A DNA stretch of 64,000 nt, taken from positions 124,001-188,000 of the forward strand of contig NZ_JOCQ01000010.1 in assembly GCF_000720725.1 (NCBI RefSeq), read 5' to 3'. Shown piece after piece: positions 25,301-33,684 of this stretch. The stretch is from Streptomyces rimosus subsp. rimosus. GTDB taxonomy: Bacteria > Actinomycetota > Actinomycetes > Streptomycetales > Streptomycetaceae. The translations under genes and the position numbers were made by a program. Numbering within the stretch: position 1 is the first letter of the stretch; every line of letters starts with the position of its first letter. The notes under the pieces were generated by a model that had not been told where the DNA came from, did no database searches, and saw only the letters and a list, made by a program, of their open reading frames with translations.

Positions 25301-26007
25301 GGCCCTCGCTGGACCGGGTCAGCCTGCGGGTCGCGCCAGGCGAGACGGTCGCGCTGGTCGGTGCCACCGGGGCCGGCAAGTCCACCGTTGTCAAGCTCCT
25401 CGCCCGCTTCTACGACGCCACCGACGGCCGGGTCCTGGTCGACGGCACGGACGTCCGCGCCTACGACCCGCCCGCCTACCGGCAGCGGCTCGGCGTCGTC
25501 CCCCAGGAAGCCCACCTGTTCACCGGCGACATCGCCGACAACGTCCGCTACGGCCGCCCGGAGGCCACCGACCGCGAGGTCGAGGAGGCCGTACGGGCGG
25601 TGGGCGCGCTGCCCGCGGTGGCCGCCCAGCCGTACGGCTTCCGCCAGCCCGTCGGCGAGCGCGGCCAGCACCTGTCGGCCGGACAGCGCCAGCTGATCGC
25701 GCTGGCCCGCGCCCACCTCGTGGACCCCGGGCTGCTGCTCCTCGACGAGGCCACCGCCGCCCTCGACCCGGCCACCGAGCGCGCGGTGCTCGACGCCGGG
25801 GACCGCCTGGCCACAGGGCGTACCACCGTCCTGGTCGCGCACCGCCTGGCCACCGCCGCCCGGGCCGGCCGGATCGTCGTGCTGGACGGCGGGCGGATCG
25901 CCGAGGAAGGCACCCACCAGCAGCTCCTCGCCGCCGGCGGCCCGTACGCCCGGTTGTGGCACCACCACTCGTCCGCCGAACCCGCGCCCCTCACCCCCCA
26001 AGGATGA
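22354..26007 (+). CDS. Fused ABC exporter, IroC-like siderophore exporter
   Basis: A 1217-residue protein made of two ABC half-exporters in one chain (TMD-NBD-TMD-NBD), the architecture and approximate size of IroC, the salmochelin exporter. NBD1: Walker A GPSGSGKST (about 373), signature LSGGQRQR, Walker B LILDDATSAVD. NBD2: Walker A GATGAGKST (about 1003), signature LSAGQRQL, Walker B LLLDEATAALD. The catalytic Glu of NBD1 is Asp, and its Q-loop Gln is Glu (VFEEPFLFS), so one ATP site is degenerate as in heterodimeric exporters. The GTG at 22354 has no SD and sits 4 bp from the iron box, suggesting a leaderless transcript. rmlA follows after 7 bp. The likely role is export of the glycosylated siderophore. 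Confidence 0.92.
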   Translation: MLSRSTTSPGWLRRLGAACRHHPRLLFAVAVSSVCGTGLEAVGPLLARLGVDDAVAGHTGRIGWLAAAMAGLALVQFGAEFTRRYAAGKLALGVQHRLRTEVFDSLQRLDGVKQDALRTGQVVSRANSDLTQVQIMLGMLPIPLGTSALFLVAIGAMLWLCAPLALVALTVVPATAWAAARSRARLVPATRDAQAGAAHLAEQVEEAVTGVRVVKGFGQEDREVGRLARAARSLFGRRMRVARIQAGATATLAALPALGQVGVLAFGGWLALRGTIGPGTFLAFAAYLALLAGPARLFASFLVTAQQARAAAERVYELIDARPDITEPSAPVALPDGPAGLELRDVRFGYAPSDPVLDGLSLTVRPGETLALVGPSGSGKSTVSLLLPRFYDPQSGSVHVGPPGAAPDVRDLSLTDLRSTLGVVFEEPFLFSCSVRDNIAYGRPDATDAQVRAAAEAAEAHEFIEALPDGYATAVGERGLTLSGGQRQRLVLARALLADPRVLILDDATSAVDAGTEAAIHRTLRAVTGDRTTLLIAHRRSTLQLADRIAVLDEGRVVDTGTQEELTERCALFRELLAGPGDSLDVRVTAAPDATDRGVTPELWPEPPAGAAPDAAADETAEDPRLDEARLRAPDPDARFRRLLAPVRAALLLGLLLVVADSLASLALPLLVRHGLDAGVGAGDGAVLAATALIALLVVAAGWGVLTCQARVTRRAGERVLYGLRVKTFAHLQRLGLDFYERERGGQIMTAMVNDIDALSAFLQTHLLTSVAALATLCGAVVAMLAVDLPLALTALALVPLIAVATAVFWRLSSAAYTDARKRIGEVNSSLQENVSGLRVAQAQTRESETAEAFGKLSENYRAARLRAQRYAAVYFPCVNLTAELAKAAVLLTGAYRVADGALSPGVLVAFTLFLGMFFSPIQQLSLAFDSYQQASVGLRRTLALLRVTPSVRPAAAPEPVPDRLRGAIELHEVTHRYPGAERPSLDRVSLRVAPGETVALVGATGAGKSTVVKLLARFYDATDGRVLVDGTDVRAYDPPAYRQRLGVVPQEAHLFTGDIADNVRYGRPEATDREVEEAVRAVGALPAVAAQPYGFRQPVGERGQHLSAGQRQLIALARAHLVDPGLLLLDEATAALDPATERAVLDAGDRLATGRTTVLVAHRLATAARAGRIVVLDGGRIAEEGTHQQLLAAGGPYARLWHHHSSAEPAPLTPQG

Positions 26008-26014
26008 CCCGCTC

Positions 26015-27082
26015 ATGAAGGCACTTGTCCTCTCCGGAGGCACCGGCAGCAGACTGCGCCCCATCACCCACACCGCCGCGAAGCAGCTCGTCCCCGTCGC
26101 CAACAAGCCGGTGCTCTTCTACGGCATCGAATCCCTGGTCGCGGCCGGTGTCACCGACATCGGCATCATCGTCGGGGACACCGCCGCGGAGATCCGCGCG
26201 GCCGTGGGCGACGGCTCCCGCTTCGGGGCCCGCGTCACCTACCTCCCCCAGGAGCAGCCCCTCGGCCTCGCGCACGCCGTCCTGATCGCCCGCGACTGGC
26301 TCGGCGACGACGACTTCGTGATGTACCTCGGCGACAACTTCGTGGTCGGCGGCATCACCGAACTGGTCGCGGAGTTCCGGCAGTCGCGCCCGGAGGCGAG
26401 CATCCTGCTCACCAAGGTCGCCGATCCCAGCGCCTTCGGCGTCGCCGAACTCGGCCCCGAGGGGGGCGTGCTGCGCCTGGAGGAGAAGCCGCGCGAGCCG
26501 CGCAGCGACCTGGCCCTGGTCGGTGTCTACCTGTTCACGCCCGCCGTGCACGAGGCCGTACGGGCCATCCGGCCCTCGGCCCGCGGCGAGCTGGAGATCA
26601 CCGACGCCCTCCAGTGGCTGGTCGACGCCGGGCGCACCGTGCGGTCCACCGTCATCTCCGGCTACTGGAAGGACACCGGCAACGTCACCGACATGCTGGA
26701 GGTCAACCGCACCGTGCTGGAGGGCCTGCCGTCCGCCGTCCTGGGCGAGGTGGACGGCGACAGCGAACTGGTCGGCCGGGTCCGCATCGAGGCCGGGGCC
26801 AGCGTCGTACGGTCCCGGATCGTGGGCCCGGCGGTCATCGGCGCGGGCAGTGTCGTCCGCGACTCCTACATCGGCCCGTCCACCTCCGTCGCCGACGGCT
26901 GTGTGATCAGCGGCAGCGAGGTGGAGTTCTCCATCGTCCTGGACGACTCCCGGATCGAGAACGCCGGCCGGATCGAGGGTTCGCTCATCGGCCGGATGGT
27001 CCGCATGAGCGGCGCCGCCCGCGCGCCCCGCGCGCACCGCCTGGTGCTCGGCGACCACAGCCAGGTGCAGATAGCGCCCTGA
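26015..27082 (+). CDS. rmlA: Glucose-1-phosphate thymidylyltransferase (long, StrD-type)
   Basis: A 355-residue nucleotidyltransferase that makes dTDP-D-glucose from dTTP and glucose-1-phosphate. The signature LSGGTGSRLRPITHT and metal-binding YLGDNF are present. A C-terminal left-handed beta-helix domain (hexapeptide repeats around VIGAGSVVRDSYIGPSTSV) is typical of the StrD/RmlA2 type used for antibiotic deoxysugars. The ATG at 26015 is 7 bp after the exporter stop. First gene of the rmlABDC run inside an iron-regulated operon. Confidence 0.95.
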   Translation: MKALVLSGGTGSRLRPITHTAAKQLVPVANKPVLFYGIESLVAAGVTDIGIIVGDTAAEIRAAVGDGSRFGARVTYLPQEQPLGLAHAVLIARDWLGDDDFVMYLGDNFVVGGITELVAEFRQSRPEASILLTKVADPSAFGVAELGPEGGVLRLEEKPREPRSDLALVGVYLFTPAVHEAVRAIRPSARGELEITDALQWLVDAGRTVRSTVISGYWKDTGNVTDMLEVNRTVLEGLPSAVLGEVDGDSELVGRVRIEAGASVVRSRIVGPAVIGAGSVVRDSYIGPSTSVADGCVISGSEVEFSIVLDDSRIENAGRIEGSLIGRMVRMSGAARAPRAHRLVLGDHSQVQIAP

Positions 27083-27131
27083 CCCGCGCGTCCACACACC
27101 CCCGTCCCCCCTTCCTTCTTGGACTGACGCC

Positions 27132-28130
27132 TTGAGAATCCTCGTCACCGGCGGAGCCGGCTTCATCGGCTCCCACTTCGTCCGCACCCTGCTCGGCCCC
27201 GAAGCCTCCGAGGGCCCCGGCAGCGGGCCGTACGTCACCGTCCTGGACGCGCTGACCTACGCCGGGAACCGCGCCAGTCTCGCCCCCGTGGAGGGCGACC
27301 CGCGGTTCTCCTTCGTCCACGGCGACATCCGCGACCGGCCGCTGGTGGACTCCCTGCTGGCCGGGCATGACGCGGTGGTGCACTTCGCCGCGGAGTCGCA
27401 TGTGGACCGGTCCATCGAAGGCGGCACCGAATTCGCCGCCACCAACGTCCTGGGGACGCAGATCCTCCTGGAGTCCGCCGTCCGGCACCGCATCGCCCGC
27501 TTCGTGCACGTCTCCACCGACGAGGTGTACGGCTCGATCACGGACGGCTCCTGGACCGAGGACGAGCCCCTGGCCCCCAACTCGCCGTACGCCGCATCCA
27601 AGGCCGGCTCCGACCTCCTCGCCCTGGCCCACCACCGTACGCACGGCCTGGACCTGTCGGTGACCCGCTGCTCCAACAACTACGGCCCCTACCAGCACCC
27701 CGAGAAGGTCATCCCGCTGTTCACCACCCGGCTGCTGACGGGCGGGCGCGTGCCGCTGTACGGCGACGGGCTGCACGTCCGCGACTGGCTGCACGTCGAC
27801 GACCACTGCCGGGCGCTGCGCCTGGTCCTGGAAGGCGGCCGGCCCGGCGAGGTCTACAACATCGGCGGCGGCACCGAACTGAGCAACCGGGAACTCACCG
27901 AACGGCTGCTGACCGCCTGCGACGCCGGCTGGGACCGGGTCGAGCACGTCACCGACCGCAAGGGCCACGACCGGCGCTACTCGGTGGACTGGACGAAGAT
28001 CCGCACCGAGCTGGGCTATGTCCCGCGGCACTCCTTCGAGGACGGGCTCGCCGAGACCGTCGCCTGGTATCGCGACCACACCGACTGGTGGGCCCCCGCG
28101 GCCCCGGTCCTGGGAGGTGCGGCCCGGTGA
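27132..28130 (+). CDS. rmlB: dTDP-glucose 4,6-dehydratase
   Basis: A 332-residue extended SDR that converts dTDP-D-glucose to dTDP-4-keto-6-deoxy-D-glucose. It has the Rossmann motif TGGAGFIGSHF, the conserved STDEVYGS with catalytic Asp-Glu, and YAASK (YxxxK). The start is the TTG at 27132, directly before the Rossmann strand; the SD is weak (TTGGAC). The TGA overlaps the GTG of rmlD, so translation is coupled. The product is a branch point, but the next two genes direct it to L-rhamnose. Confidence 0.95.
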   Translation: MRILVTGGAGFIGSHFVRTLLGPEASEGPGSGPYVTVLDALTYAGNRASLAPVEGDPRFSFVHGDIRDRPLVDSLLAGHDAVVHFAAESHVDRSIEGGTEFAATNVLGTQILLESAVRHRIARFVHVSTDEVYGSITDGSWTEDEPLAPNSPYAASKAGSDLLALAHHRTHGLDLSVTRCSNNYGPYQHPEKVIPLFTTRLLTGGRVPLYGDGLHVRDWLHVDDHCRALRLVLEGGRPGEVYNIGGGTELSNRELTERLLTACDAGWDRVEHVTDRKGHDRRYSVDWTKIRTELGYVPRHSFEDGLAETVAWYRDHTDWWAPAAPVLGGAAR

Positions 28131-29014
28131 ACCGCTGGCTGATCACCGGCGCGAGCGGGATGCTCGGCCGCGAGGTGTGCCGTCTGCTGGCCGCCGAGGG
28201 CGAGTGCGTGCTCCCGCTGGACCGCGGGTCCCTGGACCTGACCGACACCCGCGCCGTGGAGTTCACCCTGCGGCGGGCCCGGCCGACCGTGGTCGTCAAC
28301 TGCGCCGCCTATACGGACGTGGACGCGGCCGAGACCCACGAGCAGCAGGCGTGGCGGGTCAACGCCGACGCGGTGCGCGGGCTGGCGCTCGCCTGCGCCC
28401 GCCGCGGTGCCCGGCTGCTGCACGTGTCCACCGACTACGTCTTCGCGGGCGACGCCACCACGCCGTACGCGGAGGACGCGCCGACCGGCCCGCGCACCGC
28501 GTACGGCCGCAGCAAGCTGGCCGGCGAGCGCGCCGTGCTGACCGCGCTGCCGCACACCGGCACGGTCGTGCGCACCGCCTGGCTGTACGGCGCGCACGGC
28601 CGCAATTTCGTGCGGACCATGGCCGACCGCGCGCTCCGGGGCGCCACCGTCAACGTCGTCAACGACCAGACGGGGCAGCCCACACCGGCCCGCGACGTGG
28701 CCGAACGGCTGCTCGCCCTGGGGCGCGGGCCCGTCCGCCCGGGCGTCTTCCACGCCACCGCAGGCGGGCTGACCACCTGGTACGACCTGGCCCGCGACGT
28801 CTACCGGCTGGCGGGCGCCGACCCGGACCGCGTCCGGCCCACCGGCAGCGCCGCCCTGGACCGTCCCGCCCGCCGCCCCGCCTGGAGCGTGCTGGGTCAC
28901 GACCGCTGGGCCGCCGCCGGGCTGCCCGCGCCCCGGCACTGGCGCGTCGCGCTCGCCGACGAGTTCGCCGCGGTGACCGCCACGCTGGAAGGAGCCGTAT
29001 CGTGCGCCCGCTGA
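28127..29014 (+). CDS. rmlD: dTDP-4-dehydrorhamnose reductase
   Basis: A 295-residue SDR that reduces dTDP-4-keto-L-rhamnose to dTDP-L-rhamnose. Visible are TGASGMLGREV, the family motif VVNCAAYTDVDAAE, HVSTDYVFAG, and YGRSK (YxxxK). The GTG at 28127 lies in a GTGA overlap with rmlB, after GGGAGGT. Its 3' end overlaps the start of rmlC by 13 bp. Presence of both RmlD and RmlC makes L-rhamnose the expected end product; a 6-deoxy-talose or other reductase specificity cannot be excluded from sequence. Confidence 0.93.
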   Translation: MNRWLITGASGMLGREVCRLLAAEGECVLPLDRGSLDLTDTRAVEFTLRRARPTVVVNCAAYTDVDAAETHEQQAWRVNADAVRGLALACARRGARLLHVSTDYVFAGDATTPYAEDAPTGPRTAYGRSKLAGERAVLTALPHTGTVVRTAWLYGAHGRNFVRTMADRALRGATVNVVNDQTGQPTPARDVAERLLALGRGPVRPGVFHATAGGLTTWYDLARDVYRLAGADPDRVRPTGSAALDRPARRPAWSVLGHDRWAAAGLPAPRHWRVALADEFAAVTATLEGAVSCAR

Positions 29015-29604
29015 GCATCGAGGGAGCCTGGGTCCGGGAAGCGCGCGTCCACCGGGACGACCGGGGCTCCTTCCACGAGTGGTTCACCCGGCCGGAGTTC
29101 AGCGGCGCGACCGGCCTCGCCCCGGTGCTGGCGCAGGCCAACTGCTCCGTCTCGCGCCGCGGTGTGCTGCGCGGCGTGCACTTCAGCGAGGTGCCGCCCG
29201 GCCAGGCCAAGTACGTCACCTGCGTACGCGGTGCCGTACTGGACGTGGTGGTGGACCTGCGGACCGGCTCCCCCACCTACCGCGCATGGGAGGCCGTGCC
29301 GCTGGACGGGGACGGGGCGAGCGCGGTGTACCTGTCCGAAGGGCTCGGGCACGCCTTCATGGCCCTGAGCGACGACGCCACCGTGGTGTACCTGTGCTCC
29401 ACCGGCTACCAGCCGCAGCGCGAACACGGAGTCCATCCGCTGGACCCGGACCTGGCCATCGACTGGCCGACCGGTGCCGGCCCGGTGCTGTCCGCGAAGG
29501 ACGCCGCCGCGCCGACGCTGGCGGAGGCCGAGCGGCTGGGACTGCTGCCCTCGTACGAGGAGTGTGTGCGCCACCGGACCGCCCGGGAAGGCAGCGCCGC
29601 GTGA
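29002..29604 (+). CDS. rmlC: dTDP-4-dehydrorhamnose 3,5-epimerase
   Basis: A 200-residue cupin epimerase. Conserved elements are the N-terminal DDRGSFHEWF, the catalytic-His motif GVLRGVHF, and EGLGHAFMALSDDATVVYL with the downstream Tyr. Starts at the GTG at 29002 after GGAAGGAG, inside the end of rmlD; its TGA overlaps the GTG of the first permease gene. Single-position (3- or 5-) epimerases look similar, but the partner RmlD favours the double epimerase. The order A-B-D-C differs from the common A-B-C-D. Confidence 0.93.
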   Translation: MRPLSIEGAWVREARVHRDDRGSFHEWFTRPEFSGATGLAPVLAQANCSVSRRGVLRGVHFSEVPPGQAKYVTCVRGAVLDVVVDLRTGSPTYRAWEAVPLDGDGASAVYLSEGLGHAFMALSDDATVVYLCSTGYQPQREHGVHPLDPDLAIDWPTGAGPVLSAKDAAAPTLAEAERLGLLPSYEECVRHRTAREGSAA

Positions 29605-30662
29605 CGACGACCGCGACCGCGCCGCGCACCACCCCGCCCGTCCCGCCCGCCCTGGCCGCGCCGCCCGCCGGGCGCCGGGCGGTGCGGGCCGGCGGGCTGC
29701 TGCTGGGCCTGGCGCTGCTGGCCGCCGTGGTGCTGGCGAGCATCGCCGTGGGCGCCAAGGCCATCCCCCTCGACCAGGTGTGGCACGGCCTGTTCGGGTG
29801 GACCGGCACCGCCGACGACCGGATCGTGCGGGAGCTGCGGCTGCCGCGTACGGCGCTGGGTGTCGCGGCGGGCGCCGCGCTCGGGCTGGCCGGCGCCGTG
29901 ATGCAGACCCTCACCCGCAACCCGCTGGCCGACCCCGGGCTCCTCGGCGTGAACGCGGGCGCCTCGGCCGCCGTGGTCACCGCGATCAGCGTGCTGGGCG
30001 TCACCTCGTTCACCGGCTACCTGTGGTTCGCGCTGGCGGGCGCCGGTGTGGCGGCCGTCCTGGTCAACGCGCTCGGCGGCAGCCGGGCGGCCACCCCCGT
30101 ACGCCTGGCCCTGGCGGGCACCGCCGTCAACGCCGCCCTCTTCGGCTACGTCAACGGGCTGCAACTGACCGACCTGGGCGCGCTGGAGACCATGCGGCAC
30201 TGGTCCGTCGGCACGCTCGCGGGCCGACGCGGCGACCTGCTGCTGACCGCGCTGCCGTTCCTGCTCGCGGGCGCCGTCCTGGCACTGGCGGTGGCCCGCC
30301 CGCTGAACGCCATGGCCCTGGGCGAGGACACCGCCCGGTCCCTGGGCGCGCGGCTGGGCCGGACCCGGGTGCTGTCCATCGTGGCCATCACCCTGCTGTG
30401 CGGCGCCGCCACCGCCGTCTGCGGTCCGATCGGTTTCGTCGGCCTGATGATCCCGCACGCGGTCCGCGCCTTCTGCGGTCCGGACACCCGGTGGCTGTTC
30501 CCGTACTGCGCCGTCTTCGCGCCGGTCCTGCTGCTGGGCTCCGACATCGTGGGCCGGGTGCTGGCCCCGCCGACCGAGATCGAGGTCGGGGTGGTCACCG
30601 CGTTCTGCGGCGGCCTGGTGTTCATCCATCTCGTCCGGCGGCGCAAGGTGGCCCAGCTGTGA
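29601..30662 (+). CDS. FecCD-family siderophore ABC permease, set 1 subunit A
   Basis: A 353-residue permease with about 9-10 transmembrane helices of the BtuC/FecCD family. Typical elements are RLPRTALGVAAGAALGLAGAVMQ followed by TRNPLADPGLLGVNAGASAA, and the cytoplasmic coupling segment GPIGFVGLMIPHAVR. Coupled to rmlC (GTGA) and to the next permease (GTGA). With the lipoprotein at 18651 it would import the ferric siderophore. No cognate ATPase gene follows. Confidence 0.93.
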   Translation: MTTTATAPRTTPPVPPALAAPPAGRRAVRAGGLLLGLALLAAVVLASIAVGAKAIPLDQVWHGLFGWTGTADDRIVRELRLPRTALGVAAGAALGLAGAVMQTLTRNPLADPGLLGVNAGASAAVVTAISVLGVTSFTGYLWFALAGAGVAAVLVNALGGSRAATPVRLALAGTAVNAALFGYVNGLQLTDLGALETMRHWSVGTLAGRRGDLLLTALPFLLAGAVLALAVARPLNAMALGEDTARSLGARLGRTRVLSIVAITLLCGAATAVCGPIGFVGLMIPHAVRAFCGPDTRWLFPYCAVFAPVLLLGSDIVGRVLAPPTEIEVGVVTAFCGGLVFIHLVRRRKVAQL

Positions 30663-31732
30663 ACGTCGTCCGTACCCCCGCCGTACGCCGTACCGCACCC
30701 CATCCCACCGTGCTGCGCACCCGTGGCGGGCTGTCCCTGCGGCTGGGCCGCCGCGCCTTGCTGGTCTGCGGGCTCCTGGCACTGACCGGCGCCGTCGTGG
30801 CCGTCCTGTCCCTGGGCATGGGCAGTTACCGCCTCACCCCCGCCGAAGTCCTCGCCACCCTCTTCGGCGACGGCCCGCCCGGCGCCGACTTCGTCGTGAC
30901 GGACCTGCGGCTGCCCCGGGTGCTGGACGGCCTGCTGGCCGGCTTCGCCATGGGCATGAGCGGCGCGGTCTTCCAGTCGCTGGCCCGCAATCCGCTCGGC
31001 AGCCCCGACGTCATCGGCTTCGGCAGCGGCGCGTCGGCCGGTGCCCTGGTCTCCGTGATCCTCCTGGAGGCCGGGACCGCGCAGATCGCCCTCGGCGCGG
31101 TGCTCGGCGGCCTGGCCACCGCCGCCGCCGTCTACCTGCTGGCCTGGCGGCGCGGCGTGCACGGCTACCGGCTGGTGCTCGTCGGCATCGGCGGCTCGGC
31201 GGTCCTCGGCTCGCTGACCAGCTATCTGTACGTACGGGCCGACCTCGGCAAGGCCGCCGAGGCGGCCACCTGGATGATCGGCAGCCTCAACGGACGCGGC
31301 TGGTCCGACGTGGGCGTGGCCGCGCTCGGCGTGGCCGCCCTGACGCCCGCCGTACTGGCCATGACCCGTCGGCTCACCCTCCTGGAAATGGGCGACGACA
31401 CGGCGGCGGCACTCGGCGTGGCCCCCGAACGCAGCCGCCTGGCCCTCCTCGCCACCGGCACCGGCCTGACGGCCCTCGCCGTCGCCGCCGCCGGTCCCAT
31501 TCCCTTCGTCGCCCTCGCCGCCCCCCAACTGGCCCGCCGCCTCACCCGCTCCCCCGGCCCCAACGTCCTGCCCGCGGCGTGGATGGGCGCGGTCCTGGTC
31601 ACCCTCGCCGACTGGACGGCCCAACGCGTCTCCGGCACGGGCATCCTGCCGGTGGGCGTGATCACCGGAGTGGGCGGGGGCGCGTACCTGGCCTGGCTGC
31701 TGTTCCTGGAGCGGAGGGCGGGGAAGCTGTGA
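30659..31732 (+). CDS. FecCD-family siderophore ABC permease, set 1 subunit B
   Basis: A 357-residue partner permease, same fold: RLPRVLDGLLAGFAMGMSGAVFQ, then ARNPLGSPDVIGFGSGASAGA, and GPIPFVALAAPQLARRL. The GTG at 30659 overlaps the previous stop. It is the last gene of the iron-regulated operon that starts with the exporter at 22354; the next gene, at 31837, is a separate secreted protein. The two permeases would form the heterodimeric channel. Confidence 0.93.
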   Translation: MNVVRTPAVRRTAPHPTVLRTRGGLSLRLGRRALLVCGLLALTGAVVAVLSLGMGSYRLTPAEVLATLFGDGPPGADFVVTDLRLPRVLDGLLAGFAMGMSGAVFQSLARNPLGSPDVIGFGSGASAGALVSVILLEAGTAQIALGAVLGGLATAAAVYLLAWRRGVHGYRLVLVGIGGSAVLGSLTSYLYVRADLGKAAEAATWMIGSLNGRGWSDVGVAALGVAALTPAVLAMTRRLTLLEMGDDTAAALGVAPERSRLALLATGTGLTALAVAAAGPIPFVALAAPQLARRLTRSPGPNVLPAAWMGAVLVTLADWTAQRVSGTGILPVGVITGVGGGAYLAWLLFLERRAGKL

Positions 31733-31836
31733 CGCGCGGGATGGCCGGAAAGGGGAGCGGTGCTCCGGCGCGGGCGGTGCGAAGGTGTGCCGGTGTACCC
31801 CGGTGCGGGGCCGGGGACTGCTCGCCGGGGGGCGCC

Positions 31837-33069
31837 ATGGGTGGCAGGAGACGTACGGGCCTCGGAGCCGCGCTGGTCGCGGTACTGGTCGCGGCAGCCC
31901 CGGCCGGAGCGGCCGCTCAGCGGTACGCCGGCGATCCGCCGCGCATCGACCGGATCAGCGTCGCCGCGAACGGCGCCCAGGGAGACGGCAGTTCGTACGC
32001 CCCCTCCCTCAGCGCCGACGGCCGCATCGTCGCCTTCGCCTCGCAGGCCACCAACTTCGCGCCGGACAGCAAGAAGTACCGGCCGCAGGTCTTCTGGAAG
32101 GACCTGCGCACCGGCTCCCTGCACCGGGTCGGCGCCCAGCACGCGGACGCGTGGACGGACGAGCCCGCGCTGAGCGCCGACGGCCGCCACCTGGCGTTCG
32201 CGTCCGTCTCGCACACCGACGACGGGCGGCCCGGACCGCCGGGCGAGGTCGCGGACGTGTACGTACGGGATCTGCGCACCGGCCGTACCGTCAAGGCGAA
32301 TGTCGGCCTGGACGACGGCTACGGCATCGTCTCCCGGAGCCCGTCCCTCAGCGCGGACGGCCGCTTCGTGGTCTTCGTGGCGGATGACGAGCCGTGGTAC
32401 CCGCTCGGCGTGCGAGGTGAAGTGCGCATCTACGTCAGGGACTTGGTCAAAGGGGTCACACAGCGGGTGAGCGCCCCGCCGGCCGACTGGGCCCGGGCCG
32501 CCACCGACCCGAAGATCAGCGCGGACGGCCGCTTCGTGGCGTACGGGATGTACGTCTCGAAGGTGTCCGGGCCGCCGGTGCAGGACGTGTACGTCACCGA
32601 CCGGGAGACCGGGCGGACGCGGCAGGTCGACGTACCGTACGACGGAGCCGGGCCCTCGGACCGGATGTCCACCCTCACCGGCATCGGCCCCGACGGCCGA
32701 TACGTCCTCTTCCAGACCCGCTCCGACAAGATCACCCCGGGTGACACCAACCAGGGGTACAACGTCTTCGTCCGCGACCTGCGCCGCGCCACGACCTGGC
32801 GGCTGGACGCCACCGGGCCCGGCGGGAGCACGTCGGCGGGCACCTTCAGCGCCGACGGCCGCCACCTCGTCTTCCGCGACGGTACGGGGATCAGCGTGCG
32901 CGACCTCGGAACGGGCCGCACGCGGCAGGTGGTGGCCCCGGGGACCGGGCGGCACGGGCCGCCCGCACCCGACGCGCACGCCCGGCGGATCGCCTTCTCC
33001 TCCTGGGCCACGGACCTGGTGCCCGGCGACACCAACGACACCGAGGACGTGTTCCTGCTGAGCCGGTGA
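31837..33069 (+). CDS. Secreted PD40/TolB-like beta-propeller protein
   Basis: A 410-residue exported protein. The ATG at 31837 gives a clean signal peptide (GGRRR, then TGLGAALVAVLVAAAPAGAAA) and follows a GGGGGG stretch; the longer frame from the GTG at 31729 lacks a signal and is rejected. At least five repeats of the type SADGRxVxFAS ... VYVRDLxTGxT make a WD40-like PD40 propeller. Such proteins bind partners or envelope components; no enzymatic motif is seen. The gene lies 104 bp after the permease operon, with no iron box of its own, so co-transcription is possible. Confidence 0.85.
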   Translation: MGGRRRTGLGAALVAVLVAAAPAGAAAQRYAGDPPRIDRISVAANGAQGDGSSYAPSLSADGRIVAFASQATNFAPDSKKYRPQVFWKDLRTGSLHRVGAQHADAWTDEPALSADGRHLAFASVSHTDDGRPGPPGEVADVYVRDLRTGRTVKANVGLDDGYGIVSRSPSLSADGRFVVFVADDEPWYPLGVRGEVRIYVRDLVKGVTQRVSAPPADWARAATDPKISADGRFVAYGMYVSKVSGPPVQDVYVTDRETGRTRQVDVPYDGAGPSDRMSTLTGIGPDGRYVLFQTRSDKITPGDTNQGYNVFVRDLRRATTWRLDATGPGGSTSAGTFSADGRHLVFRDGTGISVRDLGTGRTRQVVAPGTGRHGPPAPDAHARRIAFSSWATDLVPGDTNDTEDVFLLSR

Positions 33070-33094
33070 CGCTCGCCTCCCCCGCAGGCGAGCG
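33070..33094. terminator. Bidirectional terminator
   Basis: CGCTCGCCT (33070-33078) pairs perfectly with AGGCGAGCG (33086-33094) over a 7-nt loop. It sits directly after the beta-propeller stop and before the end of the convergent methyltransferase gene. Confidence 0.7.
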
Positions 33095-33102
33095 GCCCCG
33101 GA

Positions 33103-33678
33103 TCACCTTTTCCGTACGGCTCGGAAGCGGAACCTCCCCTTCGTTACTGTGATGTCGACCTGCCCGAACCCGGCGGCGCGCAGCCGGCCCGGCAGCGTGT
33201 CCGGCGGTACGGGCACGTACGTGTCGCCCAGGTGCAGCAGCCGGAACTGCACACTCGCGCAGCCGTCGCAGCCCGCGAAGACGCCGCCGGGGCGCAGCAC
33301 CCGCCCGGCCTCCGCGAAGAGGCGGTCCTGCTGTTGTGGGGACGGCACGTGGTGCAGCATGGTGAAGCAGACGACGGTGTCGAAGCCGCCGTCGGGGAAC
33401 GGCATCGACGTCCCGTCGCCGTGCACGACCTCGACCCGTTCCCCGTACGTCTCCTGGAGGTCCTTCGCGAAGTCCGCGTCGACTTCCAGGACGCTGAGGC
33501 GGCCGGGCACGCGCCGTTCCAGCACACGTGTGGTGGCGCCGTAGCCGGGGCCGATCTCCAGGGTGGCGGCGCCGGGCTCCACCCCGTCAAGAGCCCACGG
33601 GAGCAGGCGCTGTTCGACCCCGCGGGCCCATTTCCCGGAACTGCAGATCCATTGGTGCAACCGATTCATGGAGGTCAT
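33103..33678 (-). CDS. Class I SAM-dependent methyltransferase
   Basis: A 191-residue methyltransferase. Motif I is LEIGPGYGATTRVLE, motif II has the acidic SVLEVDADFA, and the post-I region is GDGTSMPFPDGGFDTVVCF followed by MLHHVPS, typical of UbiE/Methyltransf_11 proteins. The ATG at 33678 (or 33669) is without a good SD. Its start is 6 bp from the divergent AraC start, so one of the two is probably leaderless. Substrate unknown. Confidence 0.88.
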   Translation of the reverse strand: MTSMNRLHQWICSSGKWARGVEQRLLPWALDGVEPGAATLEIGPGYGATTRVLERRVPGRLSVLEVDADFAKDLQETYGERVEVVHGDGTSMPFPDGGFDTVVCFTMLHHVPSPQQQDRLFAEAGRVLRPGGVFAGCDGCASVQFRLLHLGDTYVPVPPDTLPGRLRAAGFGQVDITVTKGRFRFRAVRKR

Positions 33679-33684
33679 GCGGCG

